38,106 nucleotides of DNA from the NCBI GenBank assembly GCA_003223025.1, contig QHXR01000012.1, positions 1-38,106 on the forward strand. Reading direction: 5' to 3'. This DNA is from Acidobacteriota bacterium (lineage in GTDB: Bacteria > Acidobacteriota > Blastocatellia > Pyrinomonadales > Pyrinomonadaceae). The position numbers were made by a program, and so were the translations under genes. The notes below the pieces were generated by a model. The model worked only from the letters and a program-made list of their open reading frames with translations, made no database searches and was not told where the DNA came from. Each line of letters starts with the position of its first letter. Position 1 is the first letter of the stretch. Of the stretch, positions 23,852 to 32,237 are shown piece after piece.

Positions 23852-25930
23852 CTATTCGATCCCTGGATTCCTTAACGGTTCGACGGCTTCGTCGCGATCG
23901 CTTTCAAGCTTGTTCACCTGCTCCGCGATCAGATCATAGATGCTATCCGAATGTGGAGCCCGCTCGAGCGAACCTCGATACGCACGAAGCGCGTTCTGCC
24001 GGTCGCCGATCTTCAAATATTGATTGCCGAGTTCGAGATGCGTAAAAAAGCAGGAATCGTCCATCGCAATAGAGCGTTCAATTCCATCGATCGCGGCGTT
24101 TGGATCCGGCTTATCAGTATATATCGTCGAATAGATCGTGCGGTAAAAAATACCTCTCGCGCGCATCGATCTCGGAGTATCGAATGTTCCCTGGAAGATG
24201 AAGATGTTTCCAAACCGCTTTGTCGGAGCAGCACCGCGGAAGGGTTTGCCAACATCCCACCATTGCCCTTCGCCTAACTCGTTCGCTCCGACCATGAACG
24301 TCCCCGTTATCCGATCGCCATCGAATCGCGCGTTATCTCTTTCGGGATTGCGACCGACATAATCCATCCCGCGAGCTTTTCGGTCGTTCGAGTTTGAGAA
24401 GTATGCGAGAAACGGGACGTCGCCTTTCGCCTCTAACTCTTCATGATAGAAACGCGCTGCTTCGCCGACACGCTGGCTGAGATCGACGCCTTCGTCATTG
24501 AAGTACAAGTAACCGTTCTCGGCGCCGCCTGCCATTTCGTTGAAATATTCCCACGGCCGCATCTGCGGAACGGCCGAAGCGATGGCGCCGATTAGAAGAA
24601 TTCCGACCGCGGCGCGTGCGATCCAAGAGCGACTCTTCGCGGCATAGTAAATCGCGAATGCGGCGAGCATCCCCGCGAACGGAATTAGAGGAAGTGCGTG
24701 TCTCACGCCGGCATAGCTCGAACCGCGAATGAGAAATCCCAAAAAGATAAGTGCAAAGATCGTGTACGCAGCGATTCCAACGGTTGATTCTCCCGTCGTG
24801 CGGCGAAGGACCAACAAGATCGCACCGGCAAATGATAAAAGCAGTAGGCCGATCGGAAGCTTTGCCGCGACGACACCGGGAAAGAAATAGAACGGACCTT
24901 TTGCGTAATATTCTTTTCCAAAGGCTCTAACCTGAATCGCGCGTCCCTCGACGCCGGCGCGGATCGTATCCGCCATTCCCCATAGATAAGCTCGCGGAAA
25001 AATATGAGTCGCGGCGGATACGTCAAGAGCCTTCCTGTATGACCACGACCGGATGTCTCCGGTTTTCTCGGCGAGCGATCTGTTGAATGTCTGTTCGGAG
25101 ACGCCCGGAGATTCGTTGTATCGAAATCCGTAGAAACCCCAAAGAACTATTACGCCGCCGATCACGATCGCCGCTACGGCGCCGAATCGTCTTAATCGCA
25201 TCGCCCATGAAAGCGAACGAGCCGAGGCGAGAGCGGCAGCCGTTCCGATCAAGGCTACGGCGATCAGAACGATGATGCCCGAGTGTTTTGCGCTGAGAGC
25301 CAATCCGAGCGCTAGCGCTGCAAAGATCGCGTCCGTGACCCGCCAACTCTGAAATGCTTTTGCGGCGGCGAGCACGGCGATACCGGCGCAGAGAGCGATC
25401 GGAAGATCCGTCATCACGACCGGCATGTGCGCAGCGACGGTCGGATCGATCGCGAGAAAAAGCGTAAGTCCGGCTGCGACGATCTCACCGAAGATCCGCC
25501 ACGCGGCGATCGCGAGGAGGAGCATCAAAATTCCATTGAGTGCGAACATCGCAGTCCGCGCGCGTGTTTGCAGCGCAAACGGATCGTTATGAAAGTACGC
25601 GTCCTGTTCGACGAAATCGCGCTCGTCTTCTTTGTCGGAAAATGACCGATATGGCGAAAGCTCGTATCCGAAAAGTGAGACGTACGCGCCGACCCAGAGC
25701 TTCGTCAGCGGCGGCTGTTCGGGGTTCAGTCTGAAGTCGCCCGTCCGAACATATGCTACGCCGGCTCCGACGTGATACGCCTCGTCGTATGTAAAGCTAT
25801 CGAGACTCGTCGCGATCGACGAACGAATGATCGCGGCAGCGATGATCGCAAGGATCAGGGTGAGAAAAATGAGTCGGAGTTTTGTAGAAGTGGGCGCAGG
25901 ATGAGCCGTGTCCTTTGTTTCGGTTTCCAT
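23852..25930 (-). CDS. GT39/PMT-like membrane glycosyltransferase with C-terminal TPR-like tail
   Basis: A 692-residue membrane protein. It has a first helix, then an extracytoplasmic loop with the acidic catalytic-type motif SFTYDEAYHVGAG and LNPEQPPLTKLW, and about ten more hydrophobic segments to residue 450. This is the plan of dolichyl-phosphate-mannose-protein mannosyltransferase relatives, which use polyprenyl-phosphate sugars. A soluble part follows, WEYFNEMAGGAENGYLYFNDEGVDL, as in other bacterial members. The last about 70 residues (HLELGNQYLKIGDRQNALRA) look like TPR units. It would glycosylate proteins or lipids at the outer face of the inner membrane. It is encoded 15 nt before the aminotransferase ORF downstream, probably co-transcribed. 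Confidence 0.83.
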   Translation of the reverse strand: METETKDTAHPAPTSTKLRLIFLTLILAIIAAAIIRSSIATSLDSFTYDEAYHVGAGVAYVRTGDFRLNPEQPPLTKLWVGAYVSLFGYELSPYRSFSDKEDERDFVEQDAYFHNDPFALQTRARTAMFALNGILMLLLAIAAWRIFGEIVAAGLTLFLAIDPTVAAHMPVVMTDLPIALCAGIAVLAAAKAFQSWRVTDAIFAALALGLALSAKHSGIIVLIAVALIGTAAALASARSLSWAMRLRRFGAVAAIVIGGVIVLWGFYGFRYNESPGVSEQTFNRSLAEKTGDIRSWSYRKALDVSAATHIFPRAYLWGMADTIRAGVEGRAIQVRAFGKEYYAKGPFYFFPGVVAAKLPIGLLLLSFAGAILLVLRRTTGESTVGIAAYTIFALIFLGFLIRGSSYAGVRHALPLIPFAGMLAAFAIYYAAKSRSWIARAAVGILLIGAIASAVPQMRPWEYFNEMAGGAENGYLYFNDEGVDLSQRVGEAARFYHEELEAKGDVPFLAYFSNSNDRKARGMDYVGRNPERDNARFDGDRITGTFMVGANELGEGQWWDVGKPFRGAAPTKRFGNIFIFQGTFDTPRSMRARGIFYRTIYSTIYTDKPDPNAAIDGIERSIAMDDSCFFTHLELGNQYLKIGDRQNALRAYRGSLERAPHSDSIYDLIAEQVNKLESDRDEAVEPLRNPGIE

Positions 25931-25990
25931 AAGACATGCATGACTCTACCCGTGTTCGATCGTTTAGTTTGTGGGAGGTGATGCCAAAAG

Positions 25991-26258
25991 TCCTTTTTCT
26001 TGTTTCGTGCGTTTAGTGTGTTTCGTGGTTAGTCTTCGGGGTTTCGTTTCTATCAAAACCGAATCACGGAAGACACAGAACAAGAAGAGGAAACCACGAA
26101 ATACACGAAACACACGAAGTAAGAAAATCGATACGGCGCCTCCGCTCTCGTCTTCGAAGCGTAGTTCTTTCGTGTCGCTTCGTGCGAGTTCGTGGTTCCA
26201 GGCTTCTCAGGCAGAAGAACTGGAACCACTAAATCACACTAACTAACACGAAGCAAAA
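25991..26258. repeat. Two adjacent TTCGTG/CACGAA-type inverted repeats in a 329 nt gap
   Basis: Unit 1 (about 25991-26122) has TTTCGTG...TTTCGTGGTT on the left and AACCACGAAATACACGAAACACACGAA-like words on the right. Unit 2 (about 26164-26258) has TTCGTGGTTCCAG on the left and CTGGAACCACTAAATCAC words on the right. Both are imperfect. No gene is seen between 25931 and 26259. Confidence 0.75.
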
Positions 26259-26259
26259 A

Positions 26260-28005
26260 TTAGAACAACGATCCCTTATCATCCTTGCCCATCATTGCTT
26301 TTCTCACGAGCGGGATCGGCGGACCGCCGTACGAGAGGAACGCGTCGTGAAATTGCTTCCACGCAGTGCGGCCGCCGCGTGATGCGATCCAGTCCTCGCG
26401 AAGCTTTCTGATCATGAGCTTGCCCATCGTGTAATTCAGATACGCCGGATCGAACGTGCCTCGCGCCGATTGCTGTTCGGATTCACCTTCAGCACGGAGC
26501 CCCTTTTCGAGAAACATTTTCTTCGATTCTTCTACCGTCATTCCTTTCGTGTGAAGGCCGATCGCTGAAATGAATCTGACATCGCGAAGCAAAGCTTCCT
26601 GAAGCTGGCCGATGTGCAATTCCGGATCGTTCGCACCAAGTCCGGCGTCGTACATCATCTCTTCCGTGTAGTGAGCCCAACCTTCCGCGTATGCGTATCC
26701 GACGAATACTTGTCCGAATTTCGACTTCGAGCGATTCGCGTGGAGGAACTGCAGGAAATGTCCGGGATATCCTTCGTGAACCGACGTGAATAAAAGACTG
26801 CCTTTACCGGGAACATACTCGTCCTGCTTTTTCTTGTCCCACGTCGGATCCGGCGGTGAGACGTAGTAGACGGACGGCAAATTCGTTTCGTACGGGCCCG
26901 GAATATTTATGTAAGCGAAGTTCCAAGCCTTATACTTCGGCGCCTGATCGACCTTACACTCCTCCGTTCCCGGAACCGTGACGATGTCCTTCTCCTGAAT
27001 GAACTTTCGCAGATCCGCGAGCTGCGCGGTCGCAGCTTGTACGACATCCGTTCCTTCGGCTTTGTGCTCGCTCGCCTTTGCGCTGCATTCGATCAAAGTC
27101 ATTCCGGGTGCGTACTTGTCGCATTCGACTTTCATCGCATCGAGATTTTTCTGCAGATCTTTGTTACCAATCTCTTCTAGTTGTCCAAGATCGATATCGA
27201 CACCCTCGGTCGCCTTTAGCATCTGCTTGAATTTATCCGCGCCGAGCGCGAAATTGTTCGTCGCGGTCGCTTCCTGTGAACCGAGCCACGCATCGAATTC
27301 ACGCACGGCTTTTGACGCCGCAGAATTCGCCGCCTTGAAATCTGCTTGCGACTGCGCGTCCGTTACCGGAGCGAAAATGTCGATGACTTCCTTGTCATAA
27401 AAATCAGCCAGTCCACCGATCGTCTGCCGTCCGATCTTGATCAGATTCATCGCGAGAGGCGGTTTGAGATTGCCTTTGATCTGCTCGAGAGCGGCCGGAA
27501 CGTTCTTGGCATATGTTGTGTACGCTTTGATACGTGTTTCAAGTGGAGCATAAGGCCGCGAAACGTAAACATCGGGATCGATCGAGTCAGCGTAATAGTA
27601 TGGATTTATATGCGGCTCGTCGGCGGTCTCGCGCCAGAAGATGTCTTTATCGATCTGCGAGATCAAATAGTCGCGCTCGAATCGCTGACGCTCATCGAGC
27701 TGATCGTCTTTGAAGGCAGACGCTTTTTCGCGTTCCGATTTCAAACGTGCGATCTCTTTATTCAATCCGTCCGAGGACCAGTCCGGAAACTTTCCGTCGA
27801 ACTCGTGTCTGCCTTGATAGGCTCCAGTGGTCGGATTCGCCGTAAAGTAATCGGTCAAAAACTGCTCGACATACGAATCCCATTTCGCATTTGAGGCGGT
27901 CGAGTTCGAATTTACATTCGACTGATTAGTATTTGTCGCCGGCGGCTGGCATCCGAGGAAGATTATCGATGTCGCCAGAATGATCGCGATTGCTGTCTGT
28001 TTCAT
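26260..28005 (-). CDS. DUF885 lipoprotein, predicted zinc metallopeptidase
   Basis: A 581-residue protein with a lipoprotein signal (lipobox FLGC near residue 19) and an Asn/Ser/Thr-rich tether. The DUF885 domain follows. The metal motif HEGYPGH is near residues 405-411, with a downstream AEGWAHYTEEMMYDAG that supplies the third ligand, as in gluzincins. The C-terminal YTMGKLMIRKLREDW is typical. It should sit in the membrane facing the periplasm and cleave peptides. Members of this family are common in acidobacteria; exact substrates are not known. Confidence 0.88.
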   Translation of the reverse strand: MKQTAIAIILATSIIFLGCQPPATNTNQSNVNSNSTASNAKWDSYVEQFLTDYFTANPTTGAYQGRHEFDGKFPDWSSDGLNKEIARLKSEREKASAFKDDQLDERQRFERDYLISQIDKDIFWRETADEPHINPYYYADSIDPDVYVSRPYAPLETRIKAYTTYAKNVPAALEQIKGNLKPPLAMNLIKIGRQTIGGLADFYDKEVIDIFAPVTDAQSQADFKAANSAASKAVREFDAWLGSQEATATNNFALGADKFKQMLKATEGVDIDLGQLEEIGNKDLQKNLDAMKVECDKYAPGMTLIECSAKASEHKAEGTDVVQAATAQLADLRKFIQEKDIVTVPGTEECKVDQAPKYKAWNFAYINIPGPYETNLPSVYYVSPPDPTWDKKKQDEYVPGKGSLLFTSVHEGYPGHFLQFLHANRSKSKFGQVFVGYAYAEGWAHYTEEMMYDAGLGANDPELHIGQLQEALLRDVRFISAIGLHTKGMTVEESKKMFLEKGLRAEGESEQQSARGTFDPAYLNYTMGKLMIRKLREDWIASRGGRTAWKQFHDAFLSYGGPPIPLVRKAMMGKDDKGSLF

Positions 28006-28027
28006 ATGTCTGTCGTCCTAATTCTTG

Positions 28028-28116
28028 TTTCGTGTTCTTTCGTGTGTGTGTTCGTGGTTCCAGTTTCTTAAAAGAAGAAGAACTGGAACCACGAACACAC
28101 ACGAAAGAACACGAAA
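28028..28116. repeat. Nearly perfect TTCGTG-type inverted repeat
   Basis: The arms 28028-28065 and 28081-28116 are complementary except for one extra GT in a GTGTGTGT run, and the loop is about 15 nt. It occupies the gap between the aldehyde dehydrogenase stop and the DUF885 start, so it may be a terminator for the first gene. Confidence 0.88.
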
Positions 28117-28132
28117 CAAATCTCTTCTTGAC

Positions 28133-29611
28133 CTAATATAAATTCCCTTCTCTCTTCCTACCCGTGTAATCGACATACACGACCTTCATCTCGGTGTAAA
28201 AATCGAGCGATGTCGAGCCCTGCTCGCGTGCACCAAGCCCGGTGTTTTTCAATCCGCCGAATGGAACATGCGCTTCGCCACCTGTCGTCGGTGAGTTTAT
28301 GTGCGTCATGCCCGACTCGATCTCATCGACAAATCGATAGACGAGATTTGTGTCGTTCGTAAAGACCGATGATGACAACCCGAACTCGGAATCGTTTGCA
28401 ACGCGCATCGCTTCTTCAAAATCTTTTACACGCAAAACCGAGAGCACCGGTCCGAAGATCTCTTCGCGAGCGATTCGCATGTCGGCTGTCACGTGATCAA
28501 AGACCGTCGGCTCGATAAAATAGCCGTTCTCGAGGCCGTCGCCCGTCGCACGCTTTCCGCCGCAGAGCATCTCCGCTCCATCTTCGCGGCCGATATCGAC
28601 GTATTTCAGAACGGTGTTGAACTGTCCTTCGTCGACCGATGGACCGATGTGATTCTTCTCGTCGTCGCCGCGACCAAGCGTGAAACTCTTTGCACGCGCG
28701 ACGATCTTTTCGACAAACTCATCCGCGACTTTGTCGATGACGACGGCGCGAGACGTCGCGGTACATCGCTGTCCCGTCGATCCGAATGCGCCTTGCGCTG
28801 TCGATTCGACCGCAAGCTCCATGTCGCAGTCTTCGAGAACGACAACGGGATTCTTACCTCCCATCTCGGCTTGAACTTTTACTCCGCGAGGCGCCACCTG
28901 TGCGTAGAGCTTGAGTCCGGTTTCCGTCGAACCGGTAAATGAGATCGCTCGAACGGCAGGATGATTTACGATCTCATCACCCGCGTCGGAACCGGAGCCA
29001 AGTATCAAATTGAACACGCCTTTCGGGACACCGGCTTCGACAAATATTTCTGTCAGCAGCGTTGCCGTAAGTGGAGTCAACGTTGCGGGTTTGAATACGA
29101 CGGTATTCCCTGCAACCAGCGCGGGAGCAAGCTTCCAGGCCGGGATCGCGACGGGAAAATTCCACGGCGTGATGCACGCGACGACGCCGTGAGGTTCGTA
29201 GATCGTGTAAGCAAAATTCGACGGTAGCTCGGACGGAATCGTCTCGCCGTTCATGCGGCGCGATTCGCCGGCACAAAATTCGACGACGTTGATCGCCCTC
29301 TGCACTTCGCCTCGAGCTTCCGAGATCGTTTTCCCTTCTTCACGCGTGATCGCCTGAGCAAGTTCTTCCTTCCGATCTTCCATGAACCGCGCGGCTTTCG
29401 CGACGATTCGCCCACGAGCAGGAGCCGGCGTGTGTTTCCATCCGCGAAACGCGTTGTATGCCGCTTCGACAGCGCGGCGAGCTTCCTCGCGCGAGGCGAG
29501 CTCGATCGTTCCAATCACGTCGTCGATGTTTGCCGGATTGATATTTGGCGCCGTGCGGCCGGAGGTCGAGTCGATCCACTCGCCGTTAATATAGCTTCGA
29601 TAAACAGACAT
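28133..29611 (-). CDS. NAD(P)-dependent aldehyde (semialdehyde) dehydrogenase
   Basis: 492 residues from the ATG at 29611 ([12 protein letters not shown]); a longer in-frame start adds non-homologous residues from the intergenic region. The catalytic set is complete: Asn151 (TPWNFP), Glu249 (QAEMGGKNP) and Cys283 ([12 protein letters not shown]). FTGSTETG marks the cofactor fold. The C-terminal [28 protein letters not shown] is like 2-oxoglutarate semialdehyde and related dehydrogenases. It could oxidise the semialdehyde made by the aminotransferase at 22532-23836, but the substrate is not proven. It lies alone between two repeats. Confidence 0.9.
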   Translation of the reverse strand: MSVYRSYINGEWIDSTSGRTAPNINPANIDDVIGTIELASREEARRAVEAAYNAFRGWKHTPAPARGRIVAKAARFMEDRKEELAQAITREEGKTISEARGEVQRAINVVEFCAGESRRMNGETIPSELPSNFAYTIYEPHGVVACITPWNFPVAIPAWKLAPALVAGNTVVFKPATLTPLTATLLTEIFVEAGVPKGVFNLILGSGSDAGDEIVNHPAVRAISFTGSTETGLKLYAQVAPRGVKVQAEMGGKNPVVVLEDCDMELAVESTAQGAFGSTGQRCTATSRAVVIDKVADEFVEKIVARAKSFTLGRGDDEKNHIGPSVDEGQFNTVLKYVDIGREDGAEMLCGGKRATGDGLENGYFIEPTVFDHVTADMRIAREEIFGPVLSVLRVKDFEEAMRVANDSEFGLSSSVFTNDTNLVYRFVDEIESGMTHINSPTTGGEAHVPFGGLKNTGLGAREQGSTSLDFYTEMKVVYVDYTGRKREGNLY

Positions 29612-29719
29612 ATAGGAAAGCCGAAACTGAGTTGTCTTGAGTGCAGTTAAATATAGGAAATTACAGGCGAGAAGGCAAAGTTGACGGCCGCTCGATGACA
29701 CGCCGCCGTTCAAATGATT

Positions 29720-29743
29720 TAGCCAGGCCGAGGGGCCTGGCTA
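29720..29743 (-). terminator. Hairpin downstream of the small lipoprotein gene
   Basis: TAGCCAGGCC and GGCCTGGCTA form a perfect 10 bp stem with a GAGG loop, 28 nt after the lipoprotein stop. Only a weak T-rich stretch follows (AAATCATTTG on the minus strand), so this may be another palindromic element rather than a classical terminator. Confidence 0.45.
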
Positions 29744-29771
29744 GAACGTTTCGCACCTTCGCTGCCAAGAA

Positions 29772-30320
29772 CTATTTCTTATTAGTTCTCGCGTCCGGCG
29801 AGTCGGCTTTCGGAAACGTGAGCATCCATTTACCGCCGATCTTTTCAAAATCCATCGTGCTCCACTCTCCGGTCTCAGTCAGGTACTCGAGTGCGGCTCG
29901 GTCACCCTTGATCATCTCGTTGCGAACCTCGGCTTTGTCTGCTTGCGGCTTGTCGATCATTTCTTTGATCATGTCGTCCAGAGATTTCTTATCCTCTTCG
30001 CCCATCATCGTAAGAAATTCCTTAATGTCGGGCGACATTATACTTTTCAATCCTTGAACGTCTTTTTTCTTACGAAGCTCATACGCGGTTCGATATGCAT
30101 CCGACGGAGTCGCGAGAGAACCTACGGCCGCTGTCGGAGCATCATTAGCGGCGACTGCCGGTGTCGCACTTACGTTCGTCGCCTGTGCCGCGCTGTTCGT
30201 ATTGGCATTCGCATTCGCGATCGAAGTATTAGTATTCGCAGCAGACTTACATCCGATGCCCGCAAAGATAAAGATCACGATCATCGCAGTCGCATTTATT
30301 ATCGTCGTTGTGTTTTTCAC
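29772..30320 (-). CDS. Small lipoprotein of unknown function
   Basis: 182 residues starting with GTG at 30320, preceded by AGGAG at a 5 nt spacing. The signal ends in a lipobox (IFAGIGC, Cys about 24), followed by a tether rich in Asn, Ala and Thr. The mature domain (about 75-175) has YRTAYELRKKKDVQGLKSIMSPDIKEFLT and GEWSTMDFEKIGGKWMLTF, resembling the small alpha+beta DUF4878/SnoaL-like lipoproteins. A periplasmic, membrane-attached location is expected. It is divergent from the acyl-CoA ligase gene across 141 nt that should hold both promoters. Confidence 0.78.
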   Translation of the reverse strand: MKNTTTIINATAMIVIFIFAGIGCKSAANTNTSIANANANTNSAAQATNVSATPAVAANDAPTAAVGSLATPSDAYRTAYELRKKKDVQGLKSIMSPDIKEFLTMMGEEDKKSLDDMIKEMIDKPQADKAEVRNEMIKGDRAALEYLTETGEWSTMDFEKIGGKWMLTFPKADSPDARTNKK

Positions 30321-30461
30321 GTATTCTCCTAGGTGTGTGTTTCAGTCTCAGATGAATACGAAGATTAGTACAGTTCACCTCGATTGTGCACACGCATTTC
30401 GGTAAGTATTTTAGACGTCTTGAGATATTCCAAAGATTTAGGATTATATTTGTAACGAACG

Positions 30462-32102
30462 ATGATCTCTAACGTACGCGAATTACTTGAACAACGAGCC
30501 GCGGCCACGCCGGAAAAGACTTTTCTTTTTTCGGAGACCGATGACCGGGCATGGTCGTATTCCGAGTTTGACTCCGCCGTCAATCGAACCGCGAATATGC
30601 TGTACGCGAATGGCATCTCGAAAGGCGATGTCGTGAGCTTGCTCCTGCCGAACTCTCCCGAATACATCATCTCGTACTTCGCGTGCTGGAAGATCGGAGC
30701 TCTCGCCGGACCGGTGAACTCGCTTTTGAAAACGGAAGAGATCGAATGGGTAGTTGGGAATTCAGAAGCGAAATTGATGTTGATCGGATCGGAGTTTGCC
30801 TCGGGCAGGTTGGAACCACCTGCCATAGCGGGTGGTTCAAATAAAAGCCCTCGAGAGCCGAATTACTCTCCGAAACCCCATCCCGCTGTCGCAGACGGTC
30901 CCGGCTTGTGTCCGCGGATTATTTTTGACCGTGTGTCAGTCGCGGATGAGTTTAGTGGCGATTTGGATCCTGTCGATCTTAACTCCGACGACGAGGCGAT
31001 CATCATCTACACATCAGGAACGACCGGAAAACCGAAAGGCTGTCTGCTGACGCACGGCAATCTCATCGCGAACGCAAAACAGATAACCGAATGGATGGGA
31101 TTCACCGAAGCTGATCGTCTGCTCACGATCATGCCGCTGTTTCATATGAATGCGGTTTCGGTGACGACTATGACTGCACTCTACGCCGGAGCATCGACGG
31201 TCGTCAGTCCTAAGTTTTCGGCCTCGCGATTCTGGGACATCATTGAAAAATATCAGATCACATCATTCGGCTCAGTTGCGACGATGCTCTCGATGCTTCT
31301 CGCGAAGTGCGACGCGGAGGATACACGCGACACGGAGACGCGGGGACACGGAGATACGGAGATCCGCACCGTGTCGCCGCGTCCGCGAGTCCCCGCGTCG
31401 GACAGACTGCGCTTCGCAATGTGTGGCTCGGCACCGGTGCCGGCGGAAGTGCTACGAACATTTGAAGAGACGTTCGGCGTACTCGTCATCGAGGGTTACG
31501 GACTGAGCGAATCGACATGTCGCTCGACGTTCAATCCGCCGACCGAGAAACGTCGCCCTGGATCGTGCGGTCAGCCGATCGGAAACGAGATGAAAGTCTT
31601 CGACGAGAATGACGAAGAAGTTCCTGACAACGAGCTAGGCGAGATCGTCCTTCGCGGTCCGAATATTTTCAAAGCGTATTTCAAGAATCCCGACGCGACC
31701 GCAAAAGCTTTCGGGAACGGATGGTTTCACACCGGCGACGTCGGCTATCGCGATCCCGACGGATTCTTTTACATCGCGGATCGCAAGTCGGACATGATCA
31801 TCCGCGGCGGCGAAAATATCTATCCGCGCGAGATCGACGATCTTCTTTACACGCATCCCGCGATCGCGGCGGCGGCCGTGATCGGCGTAGCCGATGAGTT
31901 GTATGGCGAAGAAGTCGCGGCATTTGTCGTTTTGAAGAATGGGTCGAAAATAAGCGCAGGTGAGTTGATCAAGTTCTGCCAAACTCATCTCGCCGATTAC
32001 AAATGTCCAAAGTCTGTGCACTTCGTCGACGACATTCCGAAAGGCCCGACAGGAAAACTGCTGAAACGAGAGTTGGCAAGACTATTCAAAAATCGAGGGT
32101 AA
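30462..32102 (+). CDS. AMP-dependent acyl-CoA synthetase/ligase with two hairpin-encoded inserts
   Basis: A 546-residue adenylate-forming enzyme. YTSGTTGKPKGCLLTH is the P-loop motif, VIEGYGLSESTCRSTFNP is motif A5, WFHTGDVGYRDPDGFFYIADRKSDMIIRGGENIYPREID covers the hinge region, and PKGPTGKLLKREL carries the catalytic Lys. It should activate a fatty or other carboxylic acid to its CoA thioester. Two stretches do not belong to the fold: residues about 115-155 (EPPAIAGGSNK ... PAVADGPG) and about 286-313 (DTRDTETRGHGDTEIRTVSP). Both are encoded by palindromic DNA in frame. They fall in surface-loop positions, so the enzyme may still work. Chain-length specificity is unknown. Confidence 0.88.
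   Translation: MISNVRELLEQRAAATPEKTFLFSETDDRAWSYSEFDSAVNRTANMLYANGISKGDVVSLLLPNSPEYIISYFACWKIGALAGPVNSLLKTEEIEWVVGNSEAKLMLIGSEFASGRLEPPAIAGGSNKSPREPNYSPKPHPAVADGPGLCPRIIFDRVSVADEFSGDLDPVDLNSDDEAIIIYTSGTTGKPKGCLLTHGNLIANAKQITEWMGFTEADRLLTIMPLFHMNAVSVTTMTALYAGASTVVSPKFSASRFWDIIEKYQITSFGSVATMLSMLLAKCDAEDTRDTETRGHGDTEIRTVSPRPRVPASDRLRFAMCGSAPVPAEVLRTFEETFGVLVIEGYGLSESTCRSTFNPPTEKRRPGSCGQPIGNEMKVFDENDEEVPDNELGEIVLRGPNIFKAYFKNPDATAKAFGNGWFHTGDVGYRDPDGFFYIADRKSDMIIRGGENIYPREIDDLLYTHPAIAAAAVIGVADELYGEEVAAFVVLKNGSKISAGELIKFCQTHLADYKCPKSVHFVDDIPKGPTGKLLKRELARLFKNRG
30803..30925 (+). repeat. In-frame palindromic insert 1 in the acyl-CoA ligase
   Basis: The hairpin GAACCACC...GGTGGTTC lies at about 30811-30836, followed by a less regular GC-rich stretch with CCGCTGTCGCAGACGG. 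It is translated as EPPAIAGGSN and KPHPAVADGPG and interrupts the N-terminal domain between KLMLIGSEFA and IIFDRVSV. Confidence 0.65.
31318..31405 (+). repeat. In-frame palindromic insert 2 in the acyl-CoA ligase
   Basis: GACGCGGGGAC at 31337-31347 pairs exactly with GTCCCCGCGTC at 31389-31399, with ACACGGAGAT words between. It is translated as DTETRGHGDTEIRTVSPRPR. Repeats with this ACGCGGGGACACGGAG wording are known as intergenic elements in several phyla. Confidence 0.75.
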
Positions 32103-32228
32103 GTTTGTCTGCCCTTCCGGAATAACTGAAAACTGATAACTGAAAACTGAAAACTGGTTTCGTCTCTTCCGTTTTCAGTTTTCACTTTTCAGTTTTCAGT
32201 TATTCCGGAGCAGATGTTGTAAACTTAC
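32099..32228. repeat. AACTGAAAACTG-type inverted repeat touching the ligase stop codon
   Basis: The arms 32117-32154 and 32171-32208 are complementary at 36 of 38 positions. Outer arms GTAAGTTT (32099-32106) and AAACTTAC (32221-32228) extend it and include the ligase TAA. It ends just before the inositol-phosphate synthase start. Confidence 0.88.
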
Positions 32229-32237
32229 GCTTCTCTT

